Source of the DNA: JALZKA01 sp963734015
GTDB taxonomy: Bacteria > Actinomycetota > Thermoleophilia > Solirubrobacterales > 70-9
Reading direction: 5' to 3'
Length of the DNA stretch: 64,000 bases
NCBI GenBank assembly: GCA_963734015.1
Contig: CAVTFG010000011.1
Span: forward strand, 1-64,000
Positions 1 to 7,354 of the stretch are shown here, one piece after another (the first letter of the stretch is position 1; each line of letters begins with the position of its first letter). The notes beneath the pieces are model-generated. The model was not told the origin of the DNA. It ran no database searches and saw nothing but the letters and a program-made list of their open reading frames with translations. The position numbers and the translations under genes were made by a program.

Positions 1-109
1 CGCAGTATCTCGCGCCGAACATGCGCTTTCCATGCAAAGCGGTACATCTCGGGGAGCCGACTAGGGACGCGGGGGCGGCGGGGACGCAAGATTTACCCAA
101 CTCATCTAG

Positions 110-183
110 TCGGGGCGACTGGATTTGAACCAGCGACCGCTCGGCCCCCAGCCGAGTGCGCTACCAGACTGCGCCACGCCCCG
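110..183 (-). tRNA. tRNA-Pro (anticodon GGG)
   Basis: On the minus strand the sequence folds into a full cloverleaf. The 7-bp acceptor stem pairs CGGGGCG with CGCCCCG, the anticodon stem CTCGG/CCGAG closes a 7-base loop with GGG at positions 34-36, and the T arm carries the GGTTCAAATCC signature. The discriminator is A and CCA is not encoded. The GGG anticodon reads proline CCC codons, which suits this G+C-rich genome. Confidence 0.95.
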
Positions 184-217
184 TGGCCCGGCGGATTCTA
201 CGTGAGCGCCCTTCGAG

Positions 218-261
218 CCTACGCTGCGTTTCGTGCCCGAGGGAGTGGAACGCAGCGAGGC
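218..261 (-). terminator. Hairpin between tRNA-Gly and tRNA-Pro
   Basis: An imperfect inverted repeat pairs the arm around CGCTGCGTT (left) with AACGCAGCG (right) across a loop of about 16 bases, directly after the 3' end of the tRNA-Gly gene. There is no T-tract. It could be a processing or termination structure for the tRNA transcript. This is inference from symmetry only. Confidence 0.35.
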
Positions 262-263
262 GA

Positions 264-335
264 AGCGGGCGACCGGATTTGAACCGGCTCTTCGAGCTTG
301 GAAGGCTCACGTGCAACCAATAACACTTCGCCCGC
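264..335 (-). tRNA. tRNA-Gly (anticodon TCC)
   Basis: The minus strand gives a cloverleaf with acceptor stem GCGGGCG/CGCCCGC, anticodon stem TGAGC/GCTCG and loop CTTCCAA with TCC at 34-36, followed by a T arm with GGTTCAAATCC. The discriminator is T, as is common for bacterial glycine tRNAs, and CCA is not encoded. It reads GGA/GGG glycine codons. Confidence 0.94.
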
Positions 336-369
336 GCGGCGTCCGAGTATAGGTCGGAGTCTGCGCAGC

Positions 370-960
370 TCAGCCGCGCTGGCGCAACCCGAAATCGGTC
401 GTGTAGGTGCCGCCGTCGGCCTTGCGGGCGCCCGGCATCCCGGGCATGAAGCCCACGCCTACGTCCTTGAACAGCGGGTTCAGGATGTTGGCCCGGTGCG
501 GCGGGCTGTTCATCCAGCCCTTGACCATCGCCTTCGGCGTGCCGTACCGCTCGCCGCCGTAGGCGATGTTCTCCCCGCAGGTCCAGCGGATCAGCGCGCG
601 GATCAGGTAGTCGACGGCGCGTAGCCTCGATTCGAGCGACTGCTCGCCCGGGCACTCGTGCGAGAAGCAAGCCTTCTTCACCATCACCTCGGTGTGCTTC
701 TGCGCGGCTCGCTGAAGGCGCTTGTGGTTGTCGAGCCGCCCGATACCACGCTGCTTGCGCTCGCGGTTCAGGAAGCAGCGGATCGACGCGCGGGCCTGGC
801 GGTTGCGAAGCTTCTCGGCTCGGACCTCGCCGTACTTCGTACAGGCGGTTCCGGCTGTGGCCGGCTCCGGCATCGAGCCCGCGGCAAGCAGTGCAAGCAC
901 CGCCGCGACCAGGAAGGCGACCAAGCGGGTGATCTGTGGGTGGATTGCACGGAGTGCCAT
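370..960 (-). CDS. Secreted CAP-domain (SCP/PR1-like) protein, paralog 1
   Basis: 196 aa. A hydrophobic signal segment at about residues 12-30 precedes a CAP domain (about 50-190). CAP family hallmarks are visible: the helix motif LNRERKQRG, the CGENIAYGG signature, the WMNSPPHRANIL motif and a terminal VGVGF strand. A conserved CFSHECPGE segment supplies cysteines that are likely disulfide-bonded. The family is the YkwD-like extracellular proteins whose biochemical role is mostly unknown, so no enzyme activity is assigned. Two paralogs lie at 1048-1659 and 2526-3080, each transcribed leftwards and separated by tRNA genes, which points to local duplication. The length is normal and the start is the first ATG before the signal peptide. 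Confidence 0.88.
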   Translation of the reverse strand: MALRAIHPQITRLVAFLVAAVLALLAAGSMPEPATAGTACTKYGEVRAEKLRNRQARASIRCFLNRERKQRGIGRLDNHKRLQRAAQKHTEVMVKKACFSHECPGEQSLESRLRAVDYLIRALIRWTCGENIAYGGERYGTPKAMVKGWMNSPPHRANILNPLFKDVGVGFMPGMPGARKADGGTYTTDFGLRQRG

Positions 961-1047
961 TCCCCCCTACGGTCGGAGGACAATGCCGACCCGGTTAGCC
1001 GCGACGCAACCGCTGGACAGATGTCCGGCGCCGCGAGCTCCAACGGG

Positions 1048-1659
1048 TCAGTTCATCGGCTTTCGCCAGCCGAAGATGACGGCGTAGGTCATGTGGCCGC
1101 TGCCGGGCGAGCACTCGGTGCCGCCCGCCGGAAACGGACGCCCCTGCTTGCCGCCGACGCCCACATGGCGAAAGCGGCCGTCAACGATGTTCTTCCTCGA
1201 GAACGGGGTGTCCATCCATTCCTCGATCATCGCCGCGGGCGTGTCGGAACAGCCGAGGATCTCCCCGTATCCGTACCGGCCGCCGCCCTTCAGATACCCG
1301 GACGACTCGATCCGCTTGCGCAACGAGCGCTCGCCCGCGCATTGGTGCTTGAAGCACTCGTCATGGATCATCACCTTCGTGTGCCGGCGTGCGATCCGGG
1401 TCAGGTCGGCGTCGGCGCGCACCCGCTTGCGATCACGCTGAGCGCGCTCCCTGTTGATCAGGCAGCCAAGCGCCTTGCGGAGCTGCTTGGACGAGGCCTC
1501 GTTTGGGCTGTGCGTCGCGTGCGGGCCACAGCCGGCGCCGAGGGCCCGCGCGTCAAGTGCGGGGGGCGAGATGAGCAAGGCGAAGCCCAGCGCCGTGAGC
1601 GCGGCCACCACCGCAGCTCCGACGCCAATCCGCTTGCCTTTCCCTGCCGTGTGTGTCAT
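1048..1659 (-). CDS. Secreted CAP-domain protein, paralog 2
   Basis: 203 aa from the ATG at 1659, which has a GGGGTCGAG stretch just upstream; another in-frame ATG lies 24 bases further out. A basic N-terminus (THTAGKGKR) and a long hydrophobic segment form a signal anchor or signal peptide. The CAP domain follows with CLINRERAQR, CFKHQCAGERS, a GYGEILGC segment in place of the usual GENIA, WMDTPFSRKNIV and HVGVGG. The cysteine pattern matches its neighbours at 370-960 and 2526-3080. It is an extracytoplasmic protein of unknown molecular role. The altered GENIA region suggests divergence after duplication. Confidence 0.87.
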   Translation of the reverse strand: MTHTAGKGKRIGVGAAVVAALTALGFALLISPPALDARALGAGCGPHATHSPNEASSKQLRKALGCLINRERAQRDRKRVRADADLTRIARRHTKVMIHDECFKHQCAGERSLRKRIESSGYLKGGGRYGYGEILGCSDTPAAMIEEWMDTPFSRKNIVDGRFRHVGVGGKQGRPFPAGGTECSPGSGHMTYAVIFGWRKPMN

Positions 1660-1716
1660 CTCGACCCCATGAGCTAGCAACATCGGAACAGCCGCCGAGT
1701 TGCGCTCGGCGGCTAG

Positions 1717-1789
1717 CGGGGCAGCCAGGGCTCGAACCTGGAATCGCCGGTTTTGGAGACCGGTGCCTTGCCAATTTGGCCACTGCCCC
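1717..1789 (-). tRNA. tRNA-Trp (anticodon CCA)
   Basis: A minus-strand cloverleaf has acceptor stem GGGGCAG/CTGCCCC, anticodon stem CCGGT/ACCGG and loop CTCCAAA with CCA at 34-36, plus a GGTTCGAGCCC T arm. The anticodon arm is identical in form to that of other bacterial tryptophan tRNAs. The discriminator is G, a normal TrpRS identity base. CCA is not encoded. Confidence 0.95.
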
Positions 1790-1835
1790 GTGACCGATTC
1801 GTCATCGTAGCGGCCAATTTTGTGACGTATGCGGA

Positions 1836-1919
1836 TGCGGGCGGAGGGACTCGAACCCCCACGCTCCGAAGAGCACCAGGACCTAAACCTGGACCGTCTA
1901 CCAATTCCGGCACGCCCGC
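1836..1919 (-). tRNA. tRNA-Leu (anticodon TAG)
   Basis: 84 nt on the minus strand with a long variable arm (class II tRNA). The acceptor stem is GCGGGCG/CGCCCGC, the anticodon loop TTTAGGT has TAG at 34-36, the variable-arm hairpin is TGCTCTTCGGAGC, and the T arm contains GGTTCGAGTCC. The discriminator is A, the leucine identity base. It reads CUA/CUG leucine codons. Confidence 0.95.
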
Positions 1920-1972
1920 GGGAGTCCCGATGTTAGGGCGGATCACCGTCGCGCCCGGCCGCATCTCGCTTT

Positions 1973-2515
1973 ATGCTGCGCGTGATGGAGGCCGTGACCG
2001 CGCGTCCGGGCTATGAGCTCTGGCGCCCGAACAGGGAGAAGGCTCAGTCGAAGACGACGAAGGCGATCGTGGCCTTCGTGCTGCTCGTCTCGGCCGGCCT
2101 GATCGCGATCGTCGTGATCGGGGGCTGGGAGCGGATGCAGAGCTCCAGCATCGCGATCATCTCGCTCGTCTGGGCCGGGCTCTACGTCCTGTTCGCGATC
2201 CTGATCGCGAACTGGAACCGGGGACTTCTGCCGGTCGCCTCCGCCCTCGCGGTGATCATGGCTATCTTCGCCGCGGTCGCGGCGCCGGGCTGGTTCGACC
2301 GCTCGAAGGAAGGGCTCGACTCGCCGCTCCTCCCCGAGGACCTGATCGGCCTGCTCGTCGTGATCCTGGTGTTCGTCCAGATCCTGCTGATCGTGGTCGC
2401 GATGATCGCCTTCAGCCAGGAGTGGCACGTCGAGGAGGAGCGCCCGGTCGGAGGCACTCCGCTCGCCGGCGAGGACGACGCGCCCGGCGCGCCGCCGGCG
2501 CCCTCCCCCGCCTAG
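1973..2515 (+). CDS. Four-helix membrane protein of unknown function
   Basis: 180 aa. Four hydrophobic segments are visible at about residues 30-50, 58-77, 83-105 and 122-147, followed by a cytosolic acidic and proline-rich tail ending APPAPSPA. I recognise no family; nothing catalytic is apparent. A second in-frame ATG lies four codons downstream (MEAVTARPGY) and is an equally good start, because neither has a clear Shine-Dalgarno sequence. The gene stands alone between tRNA-Leu and the third CAP paralog, transcribed towards the latter. Third-position G/C bias is strong, which supports that it is coding. Confidence 0.7.
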   Translation: MLRVMEAVTARPGYELWRPNREKAQSKTTKAIVAFVLLVSAGLIAIVVIGGWERMQSSSIAIISLVWAGLYVLFAILIANWNRGLLPVASALAVIMAIFAAVAAPGWFDRSKEGLDSPLLPEDLIGLLVVILVFVQILLIVVAMIAFSQEWHVEEERPVGGTPLAGEDDAPGAPPAPSPA

Positions 2516-2525
2516 GTCCGCCCGC

Positions 2526-3080
2526 TCAGCCGCTCCTGGCGCCGAGCGTCACCGTGTAGAAGGCCTTGCCCTTCTTGGCGACCATGCCGACGCCGATGTG
2601 CTCGTAGCCGCCGTCCATGATCTGGACCCTGTGGCCGGGGCTGCGCTTCCACTGGCGCACCACCTCGCGTGGTGACGCACGGTCGCTGTTCAGCGCGATG
2701 ACCTCGCCAACCCGCCAGCTCCGCGCCCCGCTCATGTAGCCCGCCTTGCGGATCCGGTCGACGGTGCTGGCCTCACCGGAGCACTGATGCGAGAAGCAGT
2801 GCCGCTCGAACATGCGACGCGAATGCTTCTGGGCCGCCCTGTTCAGCGACCGCCTCAGCTTGAGATTGCCGGCCGAACGCTCGTCGTTGATCAGGCACCT
2901 CACCGCGTCCCGGGCACTCGGCAGGCCGACTCGGTCGCTCCGCTTGCTCGCCACTCCGGTCTTGCCGCAACCGCCCCGCGCCTCGGCGCTCGTCACCGTG
3001 CCGAACAGCAGTGCGGCACACGCCAAGCCCGCCGCGATGGCGAGCGTACGCAGGATCGGTTGGAGCGAAATTGGCGACAC
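2526..3080 (-). CDS. Secreted CAP-domain protein, paralog 3
   Basis: 184 aa from the GTG at 3080, chosen because a GGAAGG ribosome-binding site lies 10 bases upstream and a signal peptide (hydrophobic ILRTLAIAAGLACAALLFG) follows at once. Longer in-frame extensions to 3179 lack these marks. The CAP domain contains CLINDERSAG, RHCFSHQCSGE, a WRVGEVIAL segment replacing GENIA, WKRSPGHRVQIMD and HIGVGM. It shares the C-F-x-H-x-C-x-G-E motif with the two upstream paralogs. It is an extracytoplasmic protein of unknown function. Confidence 0.84.
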   Translation of the reverse strand: MSPISLQPILRTLAIAAGLACAALLFGTVTSAEARGGCGKTGVASKRSDRVGLPSARDAVRCLINDERSAGNLKLRRSLNRAAQKHSRRMFERHCFSHQCSGEASTVDRIRKAGYMSGARSWRVGEVIALNSDRASPREVVRQWKRSPGHRVQIMDGGYEHIGVGMVAKKGKAFYTVTLGARSG

Positions 3081-3240
3081 GAATTGGATCCTTCCCTGGA
3101 TCGGTGTACCCGAATGTAGGTAGTTCAAGCGCTGGTTGTGGAGCCGCTGCGAACGGTCGGGCGCCTGAACGGTGAGCAAAAAGTGTGCCCAATATAGGCA
3201 ATCCCTAAACCAACTGACACGAACCTAGCAACCCGCCCGG

Positions 3241-3927
3241 TCAGAACAGGGTGGTCTCCGCGCGCGGTTCGATCAGTTGCGGCCCGTCTTCCCGAACGTT
3301 CGACACCAGGTCCCCGACCTCCTGCGCGAGCAACGCGTCGTCGGGCACGGGAACGAGCAGCCCGCGGATCACGTCCTCGTCGGCGCCCGGATCGAGCCAC
3401 AGCGCCTCCATCGCAGGATCGAGGATCACCGGCATCCGGTCGTGGATCGGGCGCATCAGCTCGTTCGGCGCACAGGTGACGATCGCGCAGCTGTGAATCG
3501 GCTCGGCCCCCCGCGGCGTGTACTCCGCCCACACGCCGGCGAACGCGAACAGCTCGTCGTCCGGGCGGTGAAACCACAGCGGCACCTTCCCGCCCTCGTC
3601 CCGGCGCCACTCGTAGAACCCGTCGGCGGGAATGAGGCAGCGCCGCTCGCGGAACGACTCCGCGAACGCCGGCTGCGTGGCGATCGACTCGGCCCGCGCG
3701 TTGATCAGGGGGCGCTGCCCGCGCTCGGTCGCCCATTTCCCCGGGAGAAGCCCCCACCTGAGCTTCCCGAGGTCGCGCTGCTCAGCGCGCTCGCGAACCG
3801 CGAGCACCGGGTCCGTGGGAGCGATGTTGTACCGCGGCTCCTCATCCACCTCGGCCGTCTGGTCGAGCCCGAAGCGCAGTCGCAGGCGCTTCGGATCCGG
3901 GTTCGCGAGCGTGTAGCGACCGCACAT
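3241..3927 (-). CDS. SOS response-associated peptidase (SRAP / YedK-HMCES family)
   Basis: 228 aa, normal for the family. The protein begins MCGRYTL, so Cys2 becomes the N-terminal nucleophile after Met removal. The family cross-links this cysteine to abasic sites in single-stranded DNA through a thiazolidine. The other conserved elements are present: an Asn-containing RYNIAPT segment, the active-site glutamate in LIPADGFYEW (about residue 108), and the histidine in IHDRMPVIL (about residue 162). It protects abasic sites during replication. It is a single gene with tRNA-Leu(CAA) upstream on the same strand. Despite the family name, no SOS box was seen at its start. Confidence 0.95.
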   Translation of the reverse strand: MCGRYTLANPDPKRLRLRFGLDQTAEVDEEPRYNIAPTDPVLAVRERAEQRDLGKLRWGLLPGKWATERGQRPLINARAESIATQPAFAESFRERRCLIPADGFYEWRRDEGGKVPLWFHRPDDELFAFAGVWAEYTPRGAEPIHSCAIVTCAPNELMRPIHDRMPVILDPAMEALWLDPGADEDVIRGLLVPVPDDALLAQEVGDLVSNVREDGPQLIEPRAETTLF

Positions 3928-3959
3928 CGAGTCGAGGCTAGCTGGGAGAGCGGAGCCGA

Positions 3960-4043
3960 TGCCGGAGGCGGGATTCGAACCCGCATGTCCCGAAGGACAA
4001 TTGATTTTGAGTCAATCGCGTATGCCAGTTCCGCCACTCCGGC
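3960..4043 (-). tRNA. tRNA-Leu (anticodon CAA)
   Basis: 84 nt, class II cloverleaf on the minus strand. Acceptor stem GCCGGAG/CTCCGGC, anticodon stem ATTGA/TCAAT, loop CTCAAAA with CAA at 34-36, a long variable-arm hairpin TGTCCTTCGGGACA and a GGTTCGAATCC T arm. The discriminator is A. It reads UUG leucine codons. Confidence 0.95.
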
Positions 4044-4087
4044 TGGAACAGGGCGAGGATAGTCCCGCCGCCCGCGATAATCGTCCC

Positions 4088-5332
4088 GTGGCAGCGGACG
4101 ACCAGCGCCTGAAAACCGTCGGCGAGCTCTGCGCCTTCGAGGGGCGGCTCGCCGGCACCGACGCCGAGCGGCGGGCGGCGAACGACCTGGCGGGACGGCT
4201 CCGTGCCCTCGGTCGCCGCGTCGACGTCGACCCCACCTACGTCCACCCCCAGGCCCCGCTGATCTGGGCCGCGCACTGCGCCCTCGCGCTCGCCGGCAGC
4301 CTCGTATCGGTGGCCGAGCCGGCCGTCGGGTTCGCGCTCGTGCTGCTGGCCGCAACCTCCCTCTACCTCGACCTCAACACACGCTTCTACCTGCTCCGCC
4401 GGCTCTTCTTCCGCCGCGCATCGCAGAACGTCGTCTCCCCCGGATCGAACCCGACGGCGTCCGCCCGCCTCCTCCTCGTCGCCCACTACGACGCGGGCCG
4501 CACCGGGACGATCCACCAGCCCAAGCACGTCGCCCGCGCCCAACGGCTCGCCCGCTTCCTGTCCTTCCCCCACACCCGCCTGCTGTTCTGGTCGCTCGCG
4601 GCGCTCCTGCCCCTGCTGGGCGCGCGGATGGCCGGCGTCGAGTCCGACGCCATCTCCGTCCTGCAGCTGCCCCCGACCCTGATCCTCCTCGTCGCGATCT
4701 TCCTGCTCGTCGACGTCCAGCTCTCCGCCGTCGTCCCCGGCGCGAACGACAACGCCTCCGGCGTCGCCACCACCCTCGCCCTCGCCGAGCGCCTGCGCGA
4801 CGACCCGGCCCGGAGCCTCGACGTCTGGGTCGTCCTCACCGGAGCCGAGGAATGCGGCATGGAAGGCATGCGCTCGTTCATCCGCCCGCGGCGCAAGCTG
4901 TTCGAGTCGAAGCCCACCTTCGTGGTGGCGATCGATTCAGTCGGCGCCGGCGACGTCCGCTGGGTCGAATCCGAGGGCCTCACGGTCTCCTTCCCCATGG
5001 ACCGCCGGCTCGCCGAGCTCTGCGCGGCGATCGCCGACGCCGACGAGGACGGGCGCTACCGAGCCGCCCCGCTGCGCCACGGATTCGCGACCGACGCGCT
5101 CGCGGCACGGGTCGCCGGGATGCGCGCGACCGCGATCACCTGCCTCGAGCCCGGAGCCATGGTTCCCGCGAACCACCACACGCACGCCGACCAGCCGGAC
5201 GCGATCGAGGTCGCGGCGCTCGACCGCGCCGAGGAATTCGCCCTCGACCTGATCCGCGCCCTCGACCGGGACGTGGCCCGCGCGAGCGATCTTCCCGATC
5301 GCGAGCTCGAGCCCGCCTCCTCAGGCGCCTGA
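4088..5332 (+). CDS. Membrane-embedded M28-family zinc peptidase
   Basis: 414 aa from a GTG at 4088; longer in-frame extensions would run through the tRNA-Leu gene and are rejected. The M28 zinc-site residues are visible in order: His/Asp in LLVAHYDAG, Asp in GANDNASGV, Glu-Glu in TGAEECGMEG, Asp in VAIDSVGAG and His in HHTHADQPD. Hydrophobic stretches before the catalytic core (about residues 58-100) and between the first metal ligand and the second (about 155-205) indicate membrane segments, so the enzyme is probably an integral-membrane aminopeptidase. The substrate is unknown. The following gene starts 12 bases downstream and may be co-transcribed, but no functional link is evident. Confidence 0.88.
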   Translation: MAADDQRLKTVGELCAFEGRLAGTDAERRAANDLAGRLRALGRRVDVDPTYVHPQAPLIWAAHCALALAGSLVSVAEPAVGFALVLLAATSLYLDLNTRFYLLRRLFFRRASQNVVSPGSNPTASARLLLVAHYDAGRTGTIHQPKHVARAQRLARFLSFPHTRLLFWSLAALLPLLGARMAGVESDAISVLQLPPTLILLVAIFLLVDVQLSAVVPGANDNASGVATTLALAERLRDDPARSLDVWVVLTGAEECGMEGMRSFIRPRRKLFESKPTFVVAIDSVGAGDVRWVESEGLTVSFPMDRRLAELCAAIADADEDGRYRAAPLRHGFATDALAARVAGMRATAITCLEPGAMVPANHHTHADQPDAIEVAALDRAEEFALDLIRALDRDVARASDLPDRELEPASSGA

Positions 5333-5344
5333 TAGAACCCGGCG

Positions 5345-7324
5345 ATGGACGCGGGCGAGCGCGGCGAGAAGCTCTGGGAGCCGTCCGCGGAAGCGGTCGA
5401 GCGGTCGCAGATGACCGCCTACATGCGCTGGCTGGCCGAGCGGCGCGACCTCGACTTCGAGGGCGACTACGACCGGCTGTGGCATTGGTCGGTGGCCGAG
5501 ATCGACGCCTTCTGGCGCTCGATCTGGGACTACTTCGAGGTCGGGGCTACGGCGGCCCCGGACACCGTCCTGGGCAGTCGCGAGATGCCGGGCGCCGAAT
5601 GGCTGCCGGGCGCAACGCTGAACTACGCCGAGCACCTGTTCCGCGACCGTGACCCGGCGGCGCTCGCGATCCAGCACCAGGCCGAGGGCGGCGAGCTCGG
5701 GTCGATCACCTGGGGCGAGCTCTCCACCCGCGTCGCCGCCTTCGCCGCCGGCCTCCGCGAACTGGGCGTCGAGCGCGGTGACCGCGTCGCCGCGTACCTG
5801 CCCAATTCGCCCGGCGCGATCATCGGGTTCCTCGCCAGCGCCTCGATCGGCGCAATCTGGTCCTCCTGCTCGCCCGACTTCGGCGCCCGCTCCGTCATCG
5901 ACCGCTTCGCCCAGATCGAGCCGAAGGTCCTCCTCGCCGTCGACGGCTACACCTACGGCGGCAGGGAGTTCGACCGGATGGACATCGTCGCCGGCCTCGA
6001 GCGCGAGATACCCGGCCTCGAGCACACCGTGCTCGCGCCGTACCTCGATCCCGACGCCGACCCCGGGTCGCTGGCGAAGGGCAGGCGCTGGCGCGACGTC
6101 GAGATCGCCGGCGCGGGCGCGGAGCTCCGCTTCGAGCAGCTGCCCTTCGATCATCCCCTCTGGGTCCTCTACTCGTCCGGCACCACGGGGCTTCCCAAGG
6201 CGATCGTCCACGGGCACGGCGGCATCCTGCTCGAGCATCTGAAGAAGCTGAACCTCCACGTCGACGCGCAGGAGGGCGACCGCGTCTTCTGGTTCACCAC
6301 CACCGGCTGGATGATGTGGAACTTCCTCGTCTCGGCCCTGCTCACCCCCGCCTCGATCGTCCTCTACGACGGCAACCCTGGACACCCGGACATGGACGTC
6401 CTCTGGGACCTCGCCGAGCGCGCCGGCATCACCTGCTTCGGCACGTCCGCCAGCTACATCGCCGCATGCATGAAGGCTGGCGCCGAGCCGTCCGTGGGGC
6501 GCGACCTCTCGCGCCTTCGCGCCGTCGGATCGACGGGGTCGCCGCTCGCGCCCGAGGGCTTCCAGTGGGTCTACGACCACGTGGGCGAGGACACCTGGCT
6601 CTTCTCGACCTCCGGCGGGACCGACGTCTGCACCGCGTTCGTCGGCGGCGTGCCGATCCTGCCCGTCTACCGGGGCGAGCTCCAGGCGCGCGCCCTGGGC
6701 TGCAGGATCGAGGCGTTCTCCGAGGACGGCGCGCCCCTCATCGACGAGGTCGGAGAGCTCGTGATCACCGAGCCGATGCCGTCGATGCCCGTCTTCTTCT
6801 GGAACGACCCGGACGGCGAGCGCTACCGCTCCTCGTACTTCGACATGTTCCCCGGCATCTGGCGCCACGGCGACTGGATCGAGATCACCTCGCGCGGCAC
6901 CGCCGTGATCTACGGCCGCTCCGACTCCACCATCAACCGCGGCGGAATCCGGATGGGAACCAGCGAGATCTACCGCGCCGTCCTGGCGCTCGACGAGATC
7001 ACCGACGCGCTCGTCGTCGACGTGCCGAAGCCCGGAACCGAAGGCTGGATGCCGCTCTTCGTCGTCCTTCGCGACGGCGTGGAGCTCGACGAGGACCTTC
7101 AGAAACGGATCGCCGCCAAGATCCGGTCGGACTGCTCGCCCCGGCACGTCCCGGACGAGGTCCACGTGATCGCCGAGGTGCCCCGCACCTTGTCGGGGAA
7201 GGTCCTCGAGGTGCCCGTCAAGCGAATCCTGACGGGAACGCCGGCCGACCAGGCGGCCAGCCGCGACTCGCTCGCGAACCCAGCCGCGCTCGACTGGTTC
7301 GTGGAGTTCGCGGCACGCATCTAG
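5345..7324 (+). CDS. aacS: Acetoacetyl-CoA synthetase (acetoacetate-CoA ligase)
   Basis: 659 aa, typical for this family. It activates acetoacetate to acetoacetyl-CoA with ATP and CoA in the cytosol. The N-terminal acetyl-CoA-synthetase-type domain (LWHWSVAEIDAFW) is followed by the AMP-binding P-loop LYSSGTTGLPKAIVHGHGG (about 275-293), the TTGWMMWNFL motif, and the C-terminal lid with the invariant Lys in RTLSGKVLEVPVK (about residue 621). The TPASIVLYDGNPGHPDM segment is characteristic of acetoacetyl-CoA rather than acetyl-CoA synthetases. Together with hydroxyacyl-CoA dehydrogenase (11649-12530) and the ethylmalonyl-CoA enzymes further right, it suggests use of ketone bodies or polyhydroxybutyrate carbon. 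Confidence 0.95.
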   Translation: MDAGERGEKLWEPSAEAVERSQMTAYMRWLAERRDLDFEGDYDRLWHWSVAEIDAFWRSIWDYFEVGATAAPDTVLGSREMPGAEWLPGATLNYAEHLFRDRDPAALAIQHQAEGGELGSITWGELSTRVAAFAAGLRELGVERGDRVAAYLPNSPGAIIGFLASASIGAIWSSCSPDFGARSVIDRFAQIEPKVLLAVDGYTYGGREFDRMDIVAGLEREIPGLEHTVLAPYLDPDADPGSLAKGRRWRDVEIAGAGAELRFEQLPFDHPLWVLYSSGTTGLPKAIVHGHGGILLEHLKKLNLHVDAQEGDRVFWFTTTGWMMWNFLVSALLTPASIVLYDGNPGHPDMDVLWDLAERAGITCFGTSASYIAACMKAGAEPSVGRDLSRLRAVGSTGSPLAPEGFQWVYDHVGEDTWLFSTSGGTDVCTAFVGGVPILPVYRGELQARALGCRIEAFSEDGAPLIDEVGELVITEPMPSMPVFFWNDPDGERYRSSYFDMFPGIWRHGDWIEITSRGTAVIYGRSDSTINRGGIRMGTSEIYRAVLALDEITDALVVDVPKPGTEGWMPLFVVLRDGVELDEDLQKRIAAKIRSDCSPRHVPDEVHVIAEVPRTLSGKVLEVPVKRILTGTPADQAASRDSLANPAALDWFVEFAARI

Positions 7325-7354
7325 GCGCGCAACATCGCGTCCCCCGCGGTCCGC

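Noticed and set aside
1..109. Left edge of the window as part of a gene
   Set aside because: No frame with plausible codon use or a start/stop pattern was found; apart from G+C-rich sequence I see nothing in it.
161..670. Long open frame on the minus strand across the tRNA-Pro and tRNA-Gly genes
   Set aside because: It runs through two clear tRNA genes and overlaps the CAP gene in another frame; the residues are Arg/Pro-rich, as expected of a shadow frame.
3281..3295. CCCGAACGTTCGAC as an SOS box
   Set aside because: The half sites CGAA/TTCG have no 4-base spacer as required for LexA, and the site is inside the SRAP coding sequence near its 3' end.
5321..7165. 614-codon open frame antisense to acetoacetyl-CoA synthetase
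   Set aside because: High-G+C genes produce long antisense frames. The sense protein matches a known family over its full length and the antisense product has no recognisable domain.
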